Source of the DNA: UBA2241 sp963777895
GTDB lineage: Bacteria > Actinomycetota > Thermoleophilia > UBA2241
Direction of reading: 5' to 3'
Length of the DNA stretch: 64,000 bases
Assembly: GCA_963777895.1 (NCBI GenBank)
Contig: CAVZSF010000005.1
Coordinates: forward strand, 310,001-374,000
Under the pieces are notes generated by a model. That model made no database searches, was not told the origin of the DNA, and was given only the letters and a program-made list of their open reading frames with translations. Position numbers and translations under genes: made by a program. Positions within the stretch are counted from its first letter, which is position 1. Each line of letters begins with the position of its first letter. Below are positions 1 to 8,305 of the stretch, piece by piece.

Positions 1-896
1 ACGGGAAACGACTTGAAGAACCACATGCCGCCGATTCGCATCTCGGCGGGGTCCGGGTATGAGTGCGCAATACGGTTTCGCAGGTCGAAGAGCCACTTCG
101 CATCTCTCACCCGGCTATCTCCAAGGTCGGGCGTCTTGACGATGTGATCGCAGTCGGAGGGCAGATGCTCGATCTTGTTCTTCCACTTGCGCAGTAGCGA
201 TTCGCTTCGCAGCTGAGCCGAATTCCGAATGACCGGCCGGAGTAGAACGGCGTACATCAGATTGAGATACGCCTCGGCCATGAACGCGGACTCGGCGACC
301 AAGTGCATGGAGTGCATGGCCTGCCGGTCAACGGCTCGAAAGTAGTCCTGGGTCGCCTTGAAGTAGGCGTCGTACGTCTCCTTGGGTGCTCCGGCAATGG
401 ACGGCACTTCAGGCGCTTCGCAGTCAATGCCCACAAGCTCATCCTTCGAGAGCTCAGCCATGTTCTTGTGTCTGGAGAAGGGGTTCAGGAGAAGCGTGTA
501 CTCCTCCAAGCGCCCCATGGCTGCTTCGATCTCAGTGCGATGTAGCTCGAGGTTGTGCTGAACAAAGGCCTCCATCGTCTTGCCGTCGACGAAGCGACCC
601 CACCAGCGCAACTCGAGTCCCGCAGCGCTGCGAATGACATTGATGCTGACCCCGTCGATGTCCACCAGAAAGTCCCATTTGAATGGACCGTCTGGGTCTC
701 CGCCAGGATCGCCGAGCAGGGACAGAGGACCGTTTGGCCGCTTGAGGCGCCACATCAACAGAGCGAACAGCCGCACCTCCTCGAACGACTCCGGAAGCCA
801 CAGCTGACCTCTCGGTCTGTCATCGGGCGGAACCAGATTATTGGGCGGCGTGGCTGCCGCGATGTCCATGCGTCCGAGAGGATCGCTCAGGCCCAT
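1..896 (-). CDS. Hypothetical protein with HEPN-like motif, 3' end cut by window edge
   Basis: An uninterrupted reading frame runs from an ATG at 896 to the left edge, about 298 codons, so the C-terminus is missing. I do not recognise the family. The N-terminal part has LWLPESFEEVRLF and DFLVDIDGVSINV. Near the visible end, DLRNRIAHSYPD contains RNRIAH, which fits the R-N-x3-H pattern of HEPN domains (many are RNases or structural partners in defence and abortive-infection systems). The surrounding helical region (KNKIEHLPSDCDHIVKTP) is compatible with HEPN. It is read away from the nadE-glnA operon and has a lower GC content by eye than its neighbours. The HEPN assignment is motif-based inference. 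Confidence 0.62.
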   Translation of the reverse strand, partial: MGLSDPLGRMDIAAATPPNNLVPPDDRPRGQLWLPESFEEVRLFALLMWRLKRPNGPLSLLGDPGGDPDGPFKWDFLVDIDGVSINVIRSAAGLELRWWGRFVDGKTMEAFVQHNLELHRTEIEAAMGRLEEYTLLLNPFSRHKNMAELSKDELVGIDCEAPEVPSIAGAPKETYDAYFKATQDYFRAVDRQAMHSMHLVAESAFMAEAYLNLMYAVLLRPVIRNSAQLRSESLLRKWKNKIEHLPSDCDHIVKTPDLGDSRVRDAKWLFDLRNRIAHSYPDPAEMRIGGMWFFKSFP

Positions 897-1043
897 GCCT
901 CTCCCTGCCAAACCTAACAAGGATCATGCAGACTGCGTAACTCTCAGAAGCCTACGCTCTTCTACGTATGCCGTCACGGCAGACTCACGGAGTGGCGTTG
1001 TCCAGCCTGTGCAAGACGCGTGGGGACGCAGGCCGGGGGCGGT

Positions 1044-1832
1044 TCAGCCTTCTTTCGGCAGGGGCGCGACCTTGGGTAGCGTGCGTTTGTGCAGGCTCGC
1101 TGCGTTGAGGTCCTGGATGCGTTGCCGGACGTCCTCGGGGACCTCCTCGCCGCGCAGGTACGCGTCGAGCTGCTGGTAGGTGAGGCCCATCTCGCCCTCG
1201 TCGGTCTGGTTCGCCCAGAGACCGGCGGACGGCGGCTTGTCGATCACCTGCTGCGGCACGCCCAGCTCGCGGGCGAGGTCGCGGACCTCGCCCTTGGTGA
1301 GGCTGCCCAGCGGCAGGAAGTCCACGCCGCCGTCCCCGTACTTCGTGAAGTAGCCGACGGTCAGCTCGTCGAGGTTCCCGGTGCCGAGCACGCGGTAGCC
1401 GAGCTGGTTGGCGAGCGCGTAGAGGGCCGTCATGCGCAGGCGCGGCTTGAGGTTGGCGGTCGCCATGCGCTCGGCCGACAGGCCGGGGGAGGCCCCGTCG
1501 AGGACCTCCACCAGGAGGTCGTAGACGGGGCCCAGGTCGACGGTCGTCGTCGGCACCTTGAGCGCCTCGGCGACCAGCAGCGCGTCGTCTTCGTCGTGGG
1601 GGTCGCTGTGGCAGGGCAGGACGACGCCGAGCACGCGGCCGGGCAGGGCGCGGACGGCCAGGCCGGCGACGACCGCCGAATCGATGCCGCCGCTCAGGCC
1701 GAAGACGGCGCCTTCGCCGCCGCCGTCCTTGACCTCGGCGGCGATCCAGCGCTCGAGATGGGCGGCGAGCTGGCGTGTGCTGTCCTCGCCGCCTCCCGCG
1801 GGGCCCTCCTTCCCCGTCACCGGCTCGTCCAT
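1044..1832 (-). CDS. nadE: NH3-dependent NAD(+) synthetase
   Basis: NAD synthetase of 262 residues, which amidates deamido-NAD to NAD using ATP and ammonia in the cytosol. The PP-loop motif SGGIDSAV lies near residue 40, followed by LPCHSDPHDEDDAL and the substrate-binding GTGNLDELTVGYFTKYGDG. KPPSAGLWANQTDEGEMG is also typical. Length matches the short ammonia-dependent form without a glutaminase domain, so ammonia must come from elsewhere. The ATG overlaps the glnA stop codon by one base (TGATG), which indicates translational coupling. This nitrogen-linked pairing with glutamine synthetase is sensible: one enzyme fixes ammonia, the other consumes it. No oddity was seen. Confidence 0.95.
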   Translation of the reverse strand: MDEPVTGKEGPAGGGEDSTRQLAAHLERWIAAEVKDGGGEGAVFGLSGGIDSAVVAGLAVRALPGRVLGVVLPCHSDPHDEDDALLVAEALKVPTTTVDLGPVYDLLVEVLDGASPGLSAERMATANLKPRLRMTALYALANQLGYRVLGTGNLDELTVGYFTKYGDGGVDFLPLGSLTKGEVRDLARELGVPQQVIDKPPSAGLWANQTDEGEMGLTYQQLDAYLRGEEVPEDVRQRIQDLNAASLHKRTLPKVAPLPKEG

Positions 1833-3160
1833 CAGAGCACCGAGAAGTAGCGCTTGATCTCGAAGTCGGTCACCTGCTCGCGGTACTCGTACCACTCGTT
1901 GAGCTTGTTGGTGATGAAGCGCTCGAAGATGTGGTCGCCCAGCGCGCGCCTCACGAGATCGCTGCCCTGGGTCTCCTTGATCGCCTCGTAGAGGTTGTTC
2001 GGCAGGCTGGTGAGGCCGGCCGCCTCGCGCTCGTCGGCGTCCATCTTGTAGATGTTCGGTTCGACGGCGGGCGGCAGCTCGTAGCCCTTCTCGATGCCCT
2101 CCAGCCCGGCGGCCAGCATCACGGCGAAGGCCAGGTAGGGGTTCGCCGCGGGGTCCGGGTTGCGCAGCTCGGCGCGCAGCGTGCTCTCCTTGCCCTGGAT
2201 GTAGAGGGGGACACGGATGAGCGCCGTCCTGTTGCGGTGCGCCCATGAGACGTAGACGGGCGCCTCGAAGCCGGGCACCAGGCGCTTGAAGCTGTTCACC
2301 CACTGGTTCAGCACGGAGCAGATCTCGCCCATGTGGCGCAACTGCCCGGCGATGAAGCCCTTGGCGATGTCCGACATGCGGTTCTCGTCGTTGGCGTCGA
2401 AGAAGGCGTTCTCGTCGCCGCGGAAGAGCGACTGGTGGACGTGCATGCCGCTGCCGTTGACGCCGTGGAGCGGCTTGGGCATGAAGGTCGCGTAGACGCC
2501 GTTGTGGGCCGCGACCTCCTTCACGATGAGGCGTGTGATCATGACCTGGTCGGCCATGGAGAGCGCCTCGTCGTAGTGCGGGTCGATCTCGTGCTGCGAC
2601 GGGGCCACCTCGTGATGCGACGCCTCCATGTGGATGTCGAGGCGGTCGAGGGCACGGATGCTCTGCTTGCGCAAGTCGTTACCGAGGTCGGCGGGGAGGA
2701 CGTCGAAGTAGCCACCCTCGTCGGTGAGCTCGGGCGTGTCGCCCTGCTTGAAGTAGAAGTACTCGAGCTCGGGTCCCACGTAGAAGTCGAGGCCCATGTC
2801 GGCGGCCCGCTTGAGCTGGCGGCGGAGCGCCCAGCGCGGGTCGCCCTGGAAGGGCTGGTACTGCCGGTCGAGGACGTCGCAGAAGACGAACGCGGTGCGT
2901 TCGTGGTTCTGCGACCAGGGCAGGATCTTGAAGGTGGACCAGTCGGGCATGGCCACGATGTCTGACTCCTCGATCTCGGCGTAGCCGGTGATGGAGGAAC
3001 CGTCGAAGGGGGCGCCACTGTCGAGCACGCTGTCGAGCTGCCGGTCGGGGATCTCGACCATCTTGAGGTTGCCGAGGATGTCCGTGAACCACAGCTGGAT
3101 GTGCTTCACGTTCTCGTCGGCGACGCGCGTGCGGATGGTGGCCTGGAGCTGTTCGTTCAT
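1832..3160 (-). CDS. glnA: Type I glutamine synthetase
   Basis: Glutamine synthetase of 442 residues, which makes glutamine from glutamate, ammonia and ATP. The beta-grasp N-domain starts with HIQLWFTDILGNLK and contains the D-latch region DGSSITGYAEIEESD. The metal and glutamate site GPELEYFYF, the HHEVAPSQHEID block, the GSGMHVHQSL ATP-site motif, and the NRTALIRVP and RAELRNPDPAANPYLAFA blocks follow. The C-terminus lacks the classic adenylylation motif (NLYDLP-type), and the length near 440 fits the GSI-alpha or Bacillus-like class. I chose ATG at 3160, not 3166, because an AAAGG Shine-Dalgarno sits six bases upstream of it. First gene of an operon with nadE; a strong dyad lies about 110-150 bases upstream. 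Confidence 0.97.
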   Translation of the reverse strand: MNEQLQATIRTRVADENVKHIQLWFTDILGNLKMVEIPDRQLDSVLDSGAPFDGSSITGYAEIEESDIVAMPDWSTFKILPWSQNHERTAFVFCDVLDRQYQPFQGDPRWALRRQLKRAADMGLDFYVGPELEYFYFKQGDTPELTDEGGYFDVLPADLGNDLRKQSIRALDRLDIHMEASHHEVAPSQHEIDPHYDEALSMADQVMITRLIVKEVAAHNGVYATFMPKPLHGVNGSGMHVHQSLFRGDENAFFDANDENRMSDIAKGFIAGQLRHMGEICSVLNQWVNSFKRLVPGFEAPVYVSWAHRNRTALIRVPLYIQGKESTLRAELRNPDPAANPYLAFAVMLAAGLEGIEKGYELPPAVEPNIYKMDADEREAAGLTSLPNNLYEAIKETQGSDLVRRALGDHIFERFITNKLNEWYEYREQVTDFEIKRYFSVL

Positions 3161-3269
3161 CGTCATCCTTTCAGGCCTGGTTCCGTACGGCCGCGGCGGC
3201 GCGGCTGCGCGGGACGGGGTCCCACGCCGGCCGACGCCGCGGCCTTGTCGCTGTAGCACGTTGTACCAA

Positions 3270-3312
3270 CGGCCGCCGGATGCGGCAACTGTGTTGCCGT
3301 CACCGGCGGCCG
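3270..3312. promoter_or_regulatory. Long imperfect hairpin upstream of glnA
   Basis: In the 339-base gap between glnA (minus) and the DUF5679 gene (plus), bases 3270-3279 pair perfectly with 3303-3312 (10 bp). An inner stem of CGGCAAC (3283-3289) with GTTGCCG (3293-3299) closes on a three-base loop. It sits 110-150 bases before the glnA start and could be a structured leader, an operator or the terminator-like end of an unseen transcript. No known riboswitch was recognised. The rest of the gap holds the promoter listed next and nothing else convincing. Confidence 0.45.
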
Positions 3313-3415
3313 GGCAGGCCCTTTTCCCTGCTTGTACGCCCAATATCGGACGGCGGCGGAAGGACCGCCGACGACGGATGGCCGTCAGGCTCGCGTCAGG
3401 CTCGGCTCAGGCTCA

Positions 3416-3444
3416 TTGCTAGGCTTGACACCGGAGCGTATACT
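3416..3444 (+). promoter_or_regulatory. Predicted sigma-70-type promoter for the DUF5679 gene
   Basis: TTGCTA at 3416-3421 (4/6 to the -35 consensus) and TATACT at 3439-3444 (5/6 to the -10) are separated by 17 bp. They lie about 55 bases before the start codon at 3500. A better-looking TTGACA at 3425 is only 8 bp from the -10 and was not used. Confidence 0.45.
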
Positions 3445-3499
3445 GCGCGCGACCAAGGGGGGCGGGCCAGCTTCCCGTCACTGGGAAAGGAGACCATTC

Positions 3500-3649
3500 A
3501 TGGCGACTGAGGCCTACTGCGTCAAATGCCGCACGAAGCGTGTGATGAAGAACGAGAAGCAAGTCACGATGAAGAACGGCAAGCCCGCTACGGAGGGCAT
3601 CTGCCCGGAGTGCGGCACGAAGATGTTCAAGATCGGCAAGAGCAAGTAA
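3500..3649 (+). CDS. DUF5679 zinc-ribbon protein
   Basis: A 49-residue protein that is essentially one zinc ribbon: CVKC near residue 7 and CPEC near residue 35, separated by a basic segment (KRVMKNEKQVTMKNGKPA), ending in a Lys-rich tail. It matches the DUF5679 family of small actinobacterial and chloroflexal proteins of unknown function. The ATG at 3500 is preceded by AAAGGAG at the right distance; the longer upstream frame has no credible start. Single gene flanked by a predicted promoter and a perfect 16-bp terminator hairpin, so it is monocistronic. A nucleic-acid or metal-binding role is only inferred. Confidence 0.9.
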   Translation: MATEAYCVKCRTKRVMKNEKQVTMKNGKPATEGICPECGTKMFKIGKSK

Positions 3650-3679
3650 GGCCCAGCCACACGGTTCTTTGACTGTCCC

Positions 3680-3714
3680 GGTGGGGCCGGTCGCCAGAGG
3701 CGACCGGCCCCACC
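3680..3714 (+). terminator. Rho-independent-like terminator after the DUF5679 gene
   Basis: Perfect 16-bp GC-rich stem (3680-3695 with 3699-3714) and a three-base AGA loop, 30 bases after the stop codon. No U-tract follows, which is common in high-GC bacteria. Confidence 0.8.
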
Positions 3715-3833
3715 GCTCGTTGCAGATCCCCAGTGGTTTGTCGCGCTTCGACCGGCGGGTACGCTCGCGCTGACAACGTACGATGAGATTCCATCGCCGT
3801 TGCGAAGTCCATGAGCAGGGGAGAGGGGGGAGC

Positions 3834-4364
3834 ATGACGCTGCGGGAACGGCTGACCGCATCCGTCACCGACATCCGCGCACGAGGGCAACGCCTCGCGC
3901 AGCTCAATCGCGAGTTGCTGGCCAGCGAGCTCAAGGAGAAGGGCGGACGGTTCGCCGGCGCCTTTGGTCTCTTTGCAGGCGCCGGCCTGTTCGCGCTCTA
4001 CGCCGTCGGCTTCGCGCTGGCGACGATCGCGGTCGCCCTCGCGCTGGTCCTTCCGCTGTGGCTCTCACTGCTGATCGTCACCGTGGTGCTGTTCGTCGTC
4101 GTGGCGATCCTGGTGCTCGTCGGCCGCAGTCTGCTGCGGCAGGCGCAGACCCCGGCGCCGCGAGCGGCGGCCGCAGAGGCAAAGACGACGGCCGAACTGA
4201 TCAGGGCGAACCTGCGAGAGACGGCGGCCGGCGTGCGCACGAGAGCGGGGCGAAAGCCGGGCTTCGACGGAGGCGTCTCGCCGGGGCCCCCGTCGGCGCC
4301 GACCCCCCCGTCAGCGGGAGAGCACGTGTCGGAGTCGTCACAGACCGGAGCGAGTGGATCATGA
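3834..4364 (+). CDS. Phage holin superfamily / DUF1469 membrane protein
   Basis: 176-residue membrane protein. An amphipathic N-terminus (RERLTASVTDIRARG...ELLASELKEK) is followed by two transmembrane helices at about residues 42-68 and 72-103, then an Ala-rich charged cytoplasmic tail rich in Pro and Ser. This is the architecture of the putative actinobacterial holin-X (DUF1469) proteins, which are chromosomal and not necessarily phage genes. Start ATG at 3834 is preceded by a strong GGAGAGGGGGG Shine-Dalgarno. Its stop overlaps the next start by ATGA, so the two are translated together. Function is unknown; envelope stress or membrane organisation is only a guess. Confidence 0.8.
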   Translation: MTLRERLTASVTDIRARGQRLAQLNRELLASELKEKGGRFAGAFGLFAGAGLFALYAVGFALATIAVALALVLPLWLSLLIVTVVLFVVVAILVLVGRSLLRQAQTPAPRAAAAEAKTTAELIRANLRETAAGVRTRAGRKPGFDGGVSPGPPSAPTPPSAGEHVSESSQTGASGS

Positions 4365-4627
4365 GCGAGACCGTGGATACCGGGGCGAAGCGCGCCACTC
4401 GCCCGGCCGGCGAGATCCGCGCCGACATCGAGCGGGAGCGCGCCGAGCTGAACAAGGCGTTCGCGGCGCTGCGCAGCGGCCTCGACGAGGCGGTCGACCA
4501 GGGCAGGGAGCGGGCCGACGAGGTCCGCAGAAGGGCCCGCGTCGTCGCACCGATCGTCGCCGGCGTCGTCGTGTCGGCGGCGGTCGCCAGGATGCTCATC
4601 CGGCGGCGGTCCGAAAAGGAGGACTGA
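4361..4627 (+). CDS. DUF3618 domain protein
   Basis: 88 residues. The N-terminal half is a charged helix with the DUF3618 signature (RPAGEIRADIERERAELNK and AFAALRSGLDEA). A single transmembrane helix follows near residues 62-78 and a basic end RRRSEKED. DUF3618 proteins commonly follow DUF1469 proteins in Actinobacteria, and here the start overlaps the previous stop (ATGA), supporting a two-gene operon. The biochemical role is unknown. Confidence 0.75.
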   Translation: MSETVDTGAKRATRPAGEIRADIERERAELNKAFAALRSGLDEAVDQGRERADEVRRRARVVAPIVAGVVVSAAVARMLIRRRSEKED

Positions 4628-4658
4628 CTCCCCGCCGTCTCCGGACGCGCCTCAGCGG

Positions 4659-5657
4659 TCAGGACCGGACATCATCGACGAGGCATCGCGCGTCGGTCGT
4701 CGGCACGCACTCGTGCGTCTCGATGGTGACGTGCTCCAAGCCGAGGTCCTGAGGGATGCGGGCCTTGTAGTCGTCGACGCTGGCCGGCGAGTGAGCCACG
4801 ACGCTGATCTCCGCGGCACAGACGCCCGGTCCGATCGACCAGAGGTGTATGTCCGCGACGCGGCTGTCACCGTCGGCCTCGACGCATTCGACGATCCTTT
4901 CGCGGATGCTGCTCGGTCCTCGCCGGTCGAGGAGGACCGCGCTGCTCGAGCGCATGAGGCCGACGGACCAGCGCGCGACGAGCACGGCGCCGACGATACC
5001 CATGACCGGGTCCATCCACGTGAAGCCGAGGTACTTCGCCGACAGGAGGGCGAAGATGGCCAAGACGGACGTGAGGGCGTCCGCCAGGACGTGCAGATAC
5101 GCCGCTCGGAGGTTGTGATCGTCGTGCCGCGCCCCGTGGACGTGGTCGCCACCGTGGTCCGCGGCGCCACCGGCATGGTCGTGACCATGATCATGGCCAT
5201 GTTCGTTCGCGTTCAGGACGACGACGCACACGCCGTTGACGGCGAGGCCGACCGCGGCGACGAGAATGGCGTAGTCGATCGCGATGTGGGCGGGGTTGAT
5301 CAGGCGATCCACGCTGCCGGCGGCCATCGCGACCGCGAAGGCAGCCAGCAGGACGGCGCCGGTGAAGCCTCCCAGCGCGTTCACCTTGCCGGTGCCGAAG
5401 CTGTACGCGGGGTCGTAGGCGTGGCGCCGTGCGTAGATGTAGGCGAACGCCGTGATGCCGAGCGCCACCGTATGTGACGCCATGTGCAGGCCGTCCGCCA
5501 GCAGGGCCATCGAGGAGAACGCCAGCCCGGCGACGATCTCGACGACCATCATGGTCGCGGTGATCGCGATGACCACGAGGGTGCGGCGCTCGCCCGGCCG
5601 CCTCACCTCTTGGCCGAAGGAGTGGCCGTGCTGCCATTTGGCCAGATCGTCGTGCAT
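4659..5657 (-). CDS. CDF-family metal cation exporter, DmeF-like
   Basis: 332-residue cation diffusion facilitator, a proton-driven exporter of divalent metals in the inner membrane. The N-terminus WQHGHSFGQ and GERRTLVVIAITATMMVVE resembles DmeF Co/Ni exporters. Helix II has ADGLHMASH and helix V has HVLADALTS, the two metal-site motifs. Between helices IV and V is a His-rich loop (HGHDHGHDH and DHGGDHVHG). The C-terminal cytoplasmic domain contains HLWSIGPG. ATG at 5657 is chosen because the N-terminal His motif follows directly; upstream frame is non-coding-looking. It could equally export Zn or Cd. It stands alone on this strand, with a GNAT gene divergent on the other side. Confidence 0.9.
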   Translation of the reverse strand: MHDDLAKWQHGHSFGQEVRRPGERRTLVVIAITATMMVVEIVAGLAFSSMALLADGLHMASHTVALGITAFAYIYARRHAYDPAYSFGTGKVNALGGFTGAVLLAAFAVAMAAGSVDRLINPAHIAIDYAILVAAVGLAVNGVCVVVLNANEHGHDHGHDHAGGAADHGGDHVHGARHDDHNLRAAYLHVLADALTSVLAIFALLSAKYLGFTWMDPVMGIVGAVLVARWSVGLMRSSSAVLLDRRGPSSIRERIVECVEADGDSRVADIHLWSIGPGVCAAEISVVAHSPASVDDYKARIPQDLGLEHVTIETHECVPTTDARCLVDDVRS

Positions 5658-5879
5658 ACCTGCTGTGCCTCGGGGTGCTCGCGGCTTGTTCGACGCGCCG
5701 CAGTCGTTACGCGGCGTGCGCGATGGCGCAGCCCATTCTACGCCGACCCGCGCTCGCGACCTCGCCGGCTGCACCGCGAGCAGCGCCGGCTGCACGGCGT
5801 GCAGCGCGCTCCCGTGACGGCGTCGACCGGCGTCGATCCTCGTCCTCCGGGGGACGGCCACGGTATCTTGAGCATCGAG

Positions 5880-6572
5880 ATGATGCATCCCGAAGACTTC
5901 TACACAACGCAGGCCGAACTCGAGGGGCTTCGCTTCGGCGAGAGTGGGCATCTCGAGCGCTTCAAGGACATGCCCGGGGAGTCTGGCCCGCCATCTCGCG
6001 TGTTCGCCGTGGACTATCGCGGCAGCACGCGAATCTACTTCGGGGCCGGGGTGAATCCCGATGCCGAAGCGTCCATCCGGCGGCTGTCCTTCGATGAGCT
6101 TTGGACGGGTGACTCCAGACTCCACGAAGCTCTCTGTCGCAGCACCCAGAACCAGGCGCGGACGGACTCACGGACGGAGTACTGGACGTACACCCCAAGC
6201 CGCAACGTTCCGATGGACGTGAACCGCCTCGCCCAGAAGCTCAGCAGTGGTGATGAACGACTGCGTGGCTTCGGCGACGGTTTCTTCGGCACCGACTATC
6301 GCGACGTGTTCGTGGTGCTCGCCGAAGGAGAGGTCGTCGCGGCCGCCGCCTCCTCTCGGGAGGACGAACGATCGGCGGAGGCGTGGGTATTCGTGAGCTC
6401 GGACCATCGCCGGCACGGACTTGCCGGACATGTGGTCCGAGCCTGGCTCCACGGCGCTCAAGAGAGGGGTCTTCTCCCCTTCTATTCTCACGCGGCAGGG
6501 AATGTGCCCTCGCAGCGGCTCGCGGAGTCGCTCAGTCTGTCGCTTCGCTTCAGGCTGGCGTGCTACGCGTAG
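5880..6572 (+). CDS. GNAT-family N-acetyltransferase-like protein
   Basis: About 230 residues. The C-terminal 120 residues look like a GNAT fold of the FR47 type: VFVVLAEGEVVAAAASSR, then AWVFVSSDHRRHGLAGHVVRAW, where RRHGLA is the acetyl-CoA pyrophosphate loop (Q/RxxGxA), and a final helix with NVPSQRLAESL. The N-terminal half (EDFYTTQAELEGLRF) is poorly recognisable and may bind substrate. Start is uncertain: ATG at 5880 is used; a TTG at 5868 is possible, and no strong Shine-Dalgarno is seen. The substrate cannot be predicted. It is the last ordinary gene before the tRNA-derived accessory region. Confidence 0.7.
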   Translation: MMHPEDFYTTQAELEGLRFGESGHLERFKDMPGESGPPSRVFAVDYRGSTRIYFGAGVNPDAEASIRRLSFDELWTGDSRLHEALCRSTQNQARTDSRTEYWTYTPSRNVPMDVNRLAQKLSSGDERLRGFGDGFFGTDYRDVFVVLAEGEVVAAAASSREDERSAEAWVFVSSDHRRHGLAGHVVRAWLHGAQERGLLPFYSHAAGNVPSQRLAESLSLSLRFRLACYA

Positions 6573-6626
6573 AAGCGGGCGGCGCCCCAGGTCGACTGCA
6601 GGCTTAGCAGCCGATCAGCAACTCGG

Positions 6627-6714
6627 GGTATTCTTGGCGGGCCGCGGGAGACAAACCTCCTGCAAATCGGCACAATATCCTCGTGGCTCAGTGGATAGAG
6701 CACAGGTTTCCCAA
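6627..6714 (+). repeat. att-like scar: tRNA-Arg upstream flank plus 5' half
   Basis: Bases 6627-6676 match the sequence upstream of the intact tRNA-Arg at 22408, including the conserved GGTATTCTTGGCGGGCC. Bases 6677-6714 then match the tRNA 5' half (TCAGTGGATAGAGCACAGG) up to the anticodon loop, reading TTTCCCAAAA. Identity stops there and GGGCAGGGAG follows, as at 11450. It is more diverged than the 11411 copy. Interpretation as a displaced 5' half at the edge of an integrated element is inference. Confidence 0.8.
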
Positions 6715-6816
6715 AAGGGCAGGGAGCGCGGGCGACCTCCAGCACGTCCGGAGTCGAGCTGCGCCCGCCGACGACGCAGGACATCGCAGTCGGCGGGCGT
6801 CAGCTCGAATGACATG

Positions 6817-7569
6817 TCAGGCAGCCGCCTCCTCCGGGCCCGGCGAGGCCAGGCCCTTGACGATCAGCCAGACCGCCAGGACGATCTCGGCCACCGCGAG
6901 GGGGGCCATCAGGACGCCGAACCCGTGGCCGAACATGTCCAGCAACGGCGTAGCCAGATACAGGGCGGCGCCGACGAGACCCCAGACGGACAGCCAACGG
7001 GGGACGAGCCTCGACCGGTAGAAGAGGTAGTAGAACATCAGGGCGCCGAGGCTGAAGACGATGGAAGTGAGCCAGGTGGCGACCGACCCTTGCGTCGCCA
7101 CGAGGAGCCCTGTGAGCGTCTGGACGTGCGGAGCGCCGGCAGACGCCACCGCCGCGTGCTCCCGGCTGAGCTCGAGGAGCACCAGCCAGATACCAGCGTA
7201 GGCGGTGTAGGCGACGGTCTCGAGCGCGCCCCGGAAGACGACGGTCCCGAGCGCCAGGACCTCGTTGTACTTCCTGAAGATCGGATACATCACGACGGGG
7301 ATCATGGCCAGCGCCAGGCCCATGATCAGCACCAAGAGCGCGCCCAGTGCCAGGTGGCTCTGGTTCGCGGCGATCTTGGTCAGGGCGTCCGGCCCGTCCA
7401 GCAGACCTTGGGTCACGACGTAGCTCAGGACGCCCGCGATGTCCCCGATGATGAACAGCAGGCCCACGGTGATTGCGGCCCCGCGGCGCCGCCGGGTGGC
7501 GCCGGCGGCAGGCGCACGATCGCCTGGCGTCCTCGCGCGAGGCCCCTCTCTGGTGATGACTGCTTCCAT
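6817..7569 (-). CDS. DUF4386-like membrane protein
   Basis: About 250 residues with six or more predicted transmembrane helices. The signature fits DUF4386: GLLFIIGDIAGVLSYVV near the start, MIPVVMYPIFRKYNEVLALG in the middle, and FYYLFYRSRLVPRWLSVWG toward the end, then LYLATPLL. DUF4386 proteins are integral membrane proteins of unknown function. ATG at 7569 is preceded by GGGAGGGG; a longer start at 7611 is possible. The gene lies just inside the first tRNA-derived scar, pointing toward it. Nothing seen in 7570-7820 except non-coding sequence. Confidence 0.8.
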   Translation of the reverse strand: MEAVITREGPRARTPGDRAPAAGATRRRRGAAITVGLLFIIGDIAGVLSYVVTQGLLDGPDALTKIAANQSHLALGALLVLIMGLALAMIPVVMYPIFRKYNEVLALGTVVFRGALETVAYTAYAGIWLVLLELSREHAAVASAGAPHVQTLTGLLVATQGSVATWLTSIVFSLGALMFYYLFYRSRLVPRWLSVWGLVGAALYLATPLLDMFGHGFGVLMAPLAVAEIVLAVWLIVKGLASPGPEEAAA

Positions 7570-7820
7570 GGCTCCCCTCCCACGTTTGGCCCGTGGAGAG
7601 TGCCTCGGCACTCCGCGGGCAAGTCGTCCACACGGGAGGAAGGCTATGCGGCCGCCCCGCTACGGTCGTCGCCCTGGCGGGGTCAGTCTCGTGGTGCGGC
7701 AGTGGCATCTTCTGGGGTGCCGCCGTAACCCGTAGGGGGGAGCGGCCTACCCCCAGGGCGTGAGCGCTGGCCAGGCAGACTTCGAGAATGAGCTTCGGTT
7801 GGCCGTGGGTACCGGACCCC

Positions 7821-8258
7821 TCAGCCGATCCGCTCTGCCAGCTCGACGATGATCCCTTCCGGGCCGCGGACGTAGCAGAGCCGATAGGTGTCTTCGTAGC
7901 TCTCCACCTCGCCAACGAGCTCCGCGCCGCGGGCTCGCAGGCCGGCGACGACGGCGTCGATGTCGTCGACGGCGAATGTGACATGGCGGATGCCCGGGGT
8001 GTTCGCGGGCGCGTGTCGGTCGCCGCCCTGATTTGACGGCGAGTGGAACTTCGCCAGCTCGACTCGTCCGTGGCCGTCCGGAGTCTGCAGCATTGCGATC
8101 TCGGACCGGACGCCGTCGAGTCCCACGACGCGGTCCACCCAGCGGCCCTCGACGGTGCCCTCGCCCTGCAGCTCGAGTCCGAGTTCGACGAAGAACTCGG
8201 TTGCGGCCGCGAGGTCGTCAACCACTATGCCGACGTGATCCATCCGCTGGATCGCCAT
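7821..8258 (-). CDS. VOC (glyoxalase/bleomycin-resistance) family protein
   Basis: 145 residues in the vicinal-oxygen-chelate fold. Two beta-alpha-beta-beta-beta modules are visible: MDHVGIVVDDLAAATEFF with its metal His near residue 8, and IRHVTFAVDDIDAVVAGL with a second His, ending in YVRGPEGIIVELAERIG that supplies a terminal metal-ligand Glu. Members include glyoxalases, dioxygenases and antibiotic-binding proteins; the substrate is not predictable. It belongs to a run of small same-strand enzymes (RibD-like, cupin) between two tRNA scars, which looks like cargo of a small integrated element. Confidence 0.88.
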   Translation of the reverse strand: MAIQRMDHVGIVVDDLAAATEFFVELGLELQGEGTVEGRWVDRVVGLDGVRSEIAMLQTPDGHGRVELAKFHSPSNQGGDRHAPANTPGIRHVTFAVDDIDAVVAGLRARGAELVGEVESYEDTYRLCYVRGPEGIIVELAERIG

Positions 8259-8305
8259 GACCTCTACCTACCCTTGGAAGCGTGAGTTCGGACCAAGCCC
8301 GAGGG

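Noticed and set aside
1089..1850. Plus-strand frame opposite nadE
   Set aside because: Shadow of nadE with no start context and Val/Leu-rich composition typical of antisense frames in high-GC DNA.
3425..3430. TTGACA as a -35 box for the DUF5679 gene
   Set aside because: Only 8 bp from TATACT; the 17-bp partner is TTGCTA at 3416.
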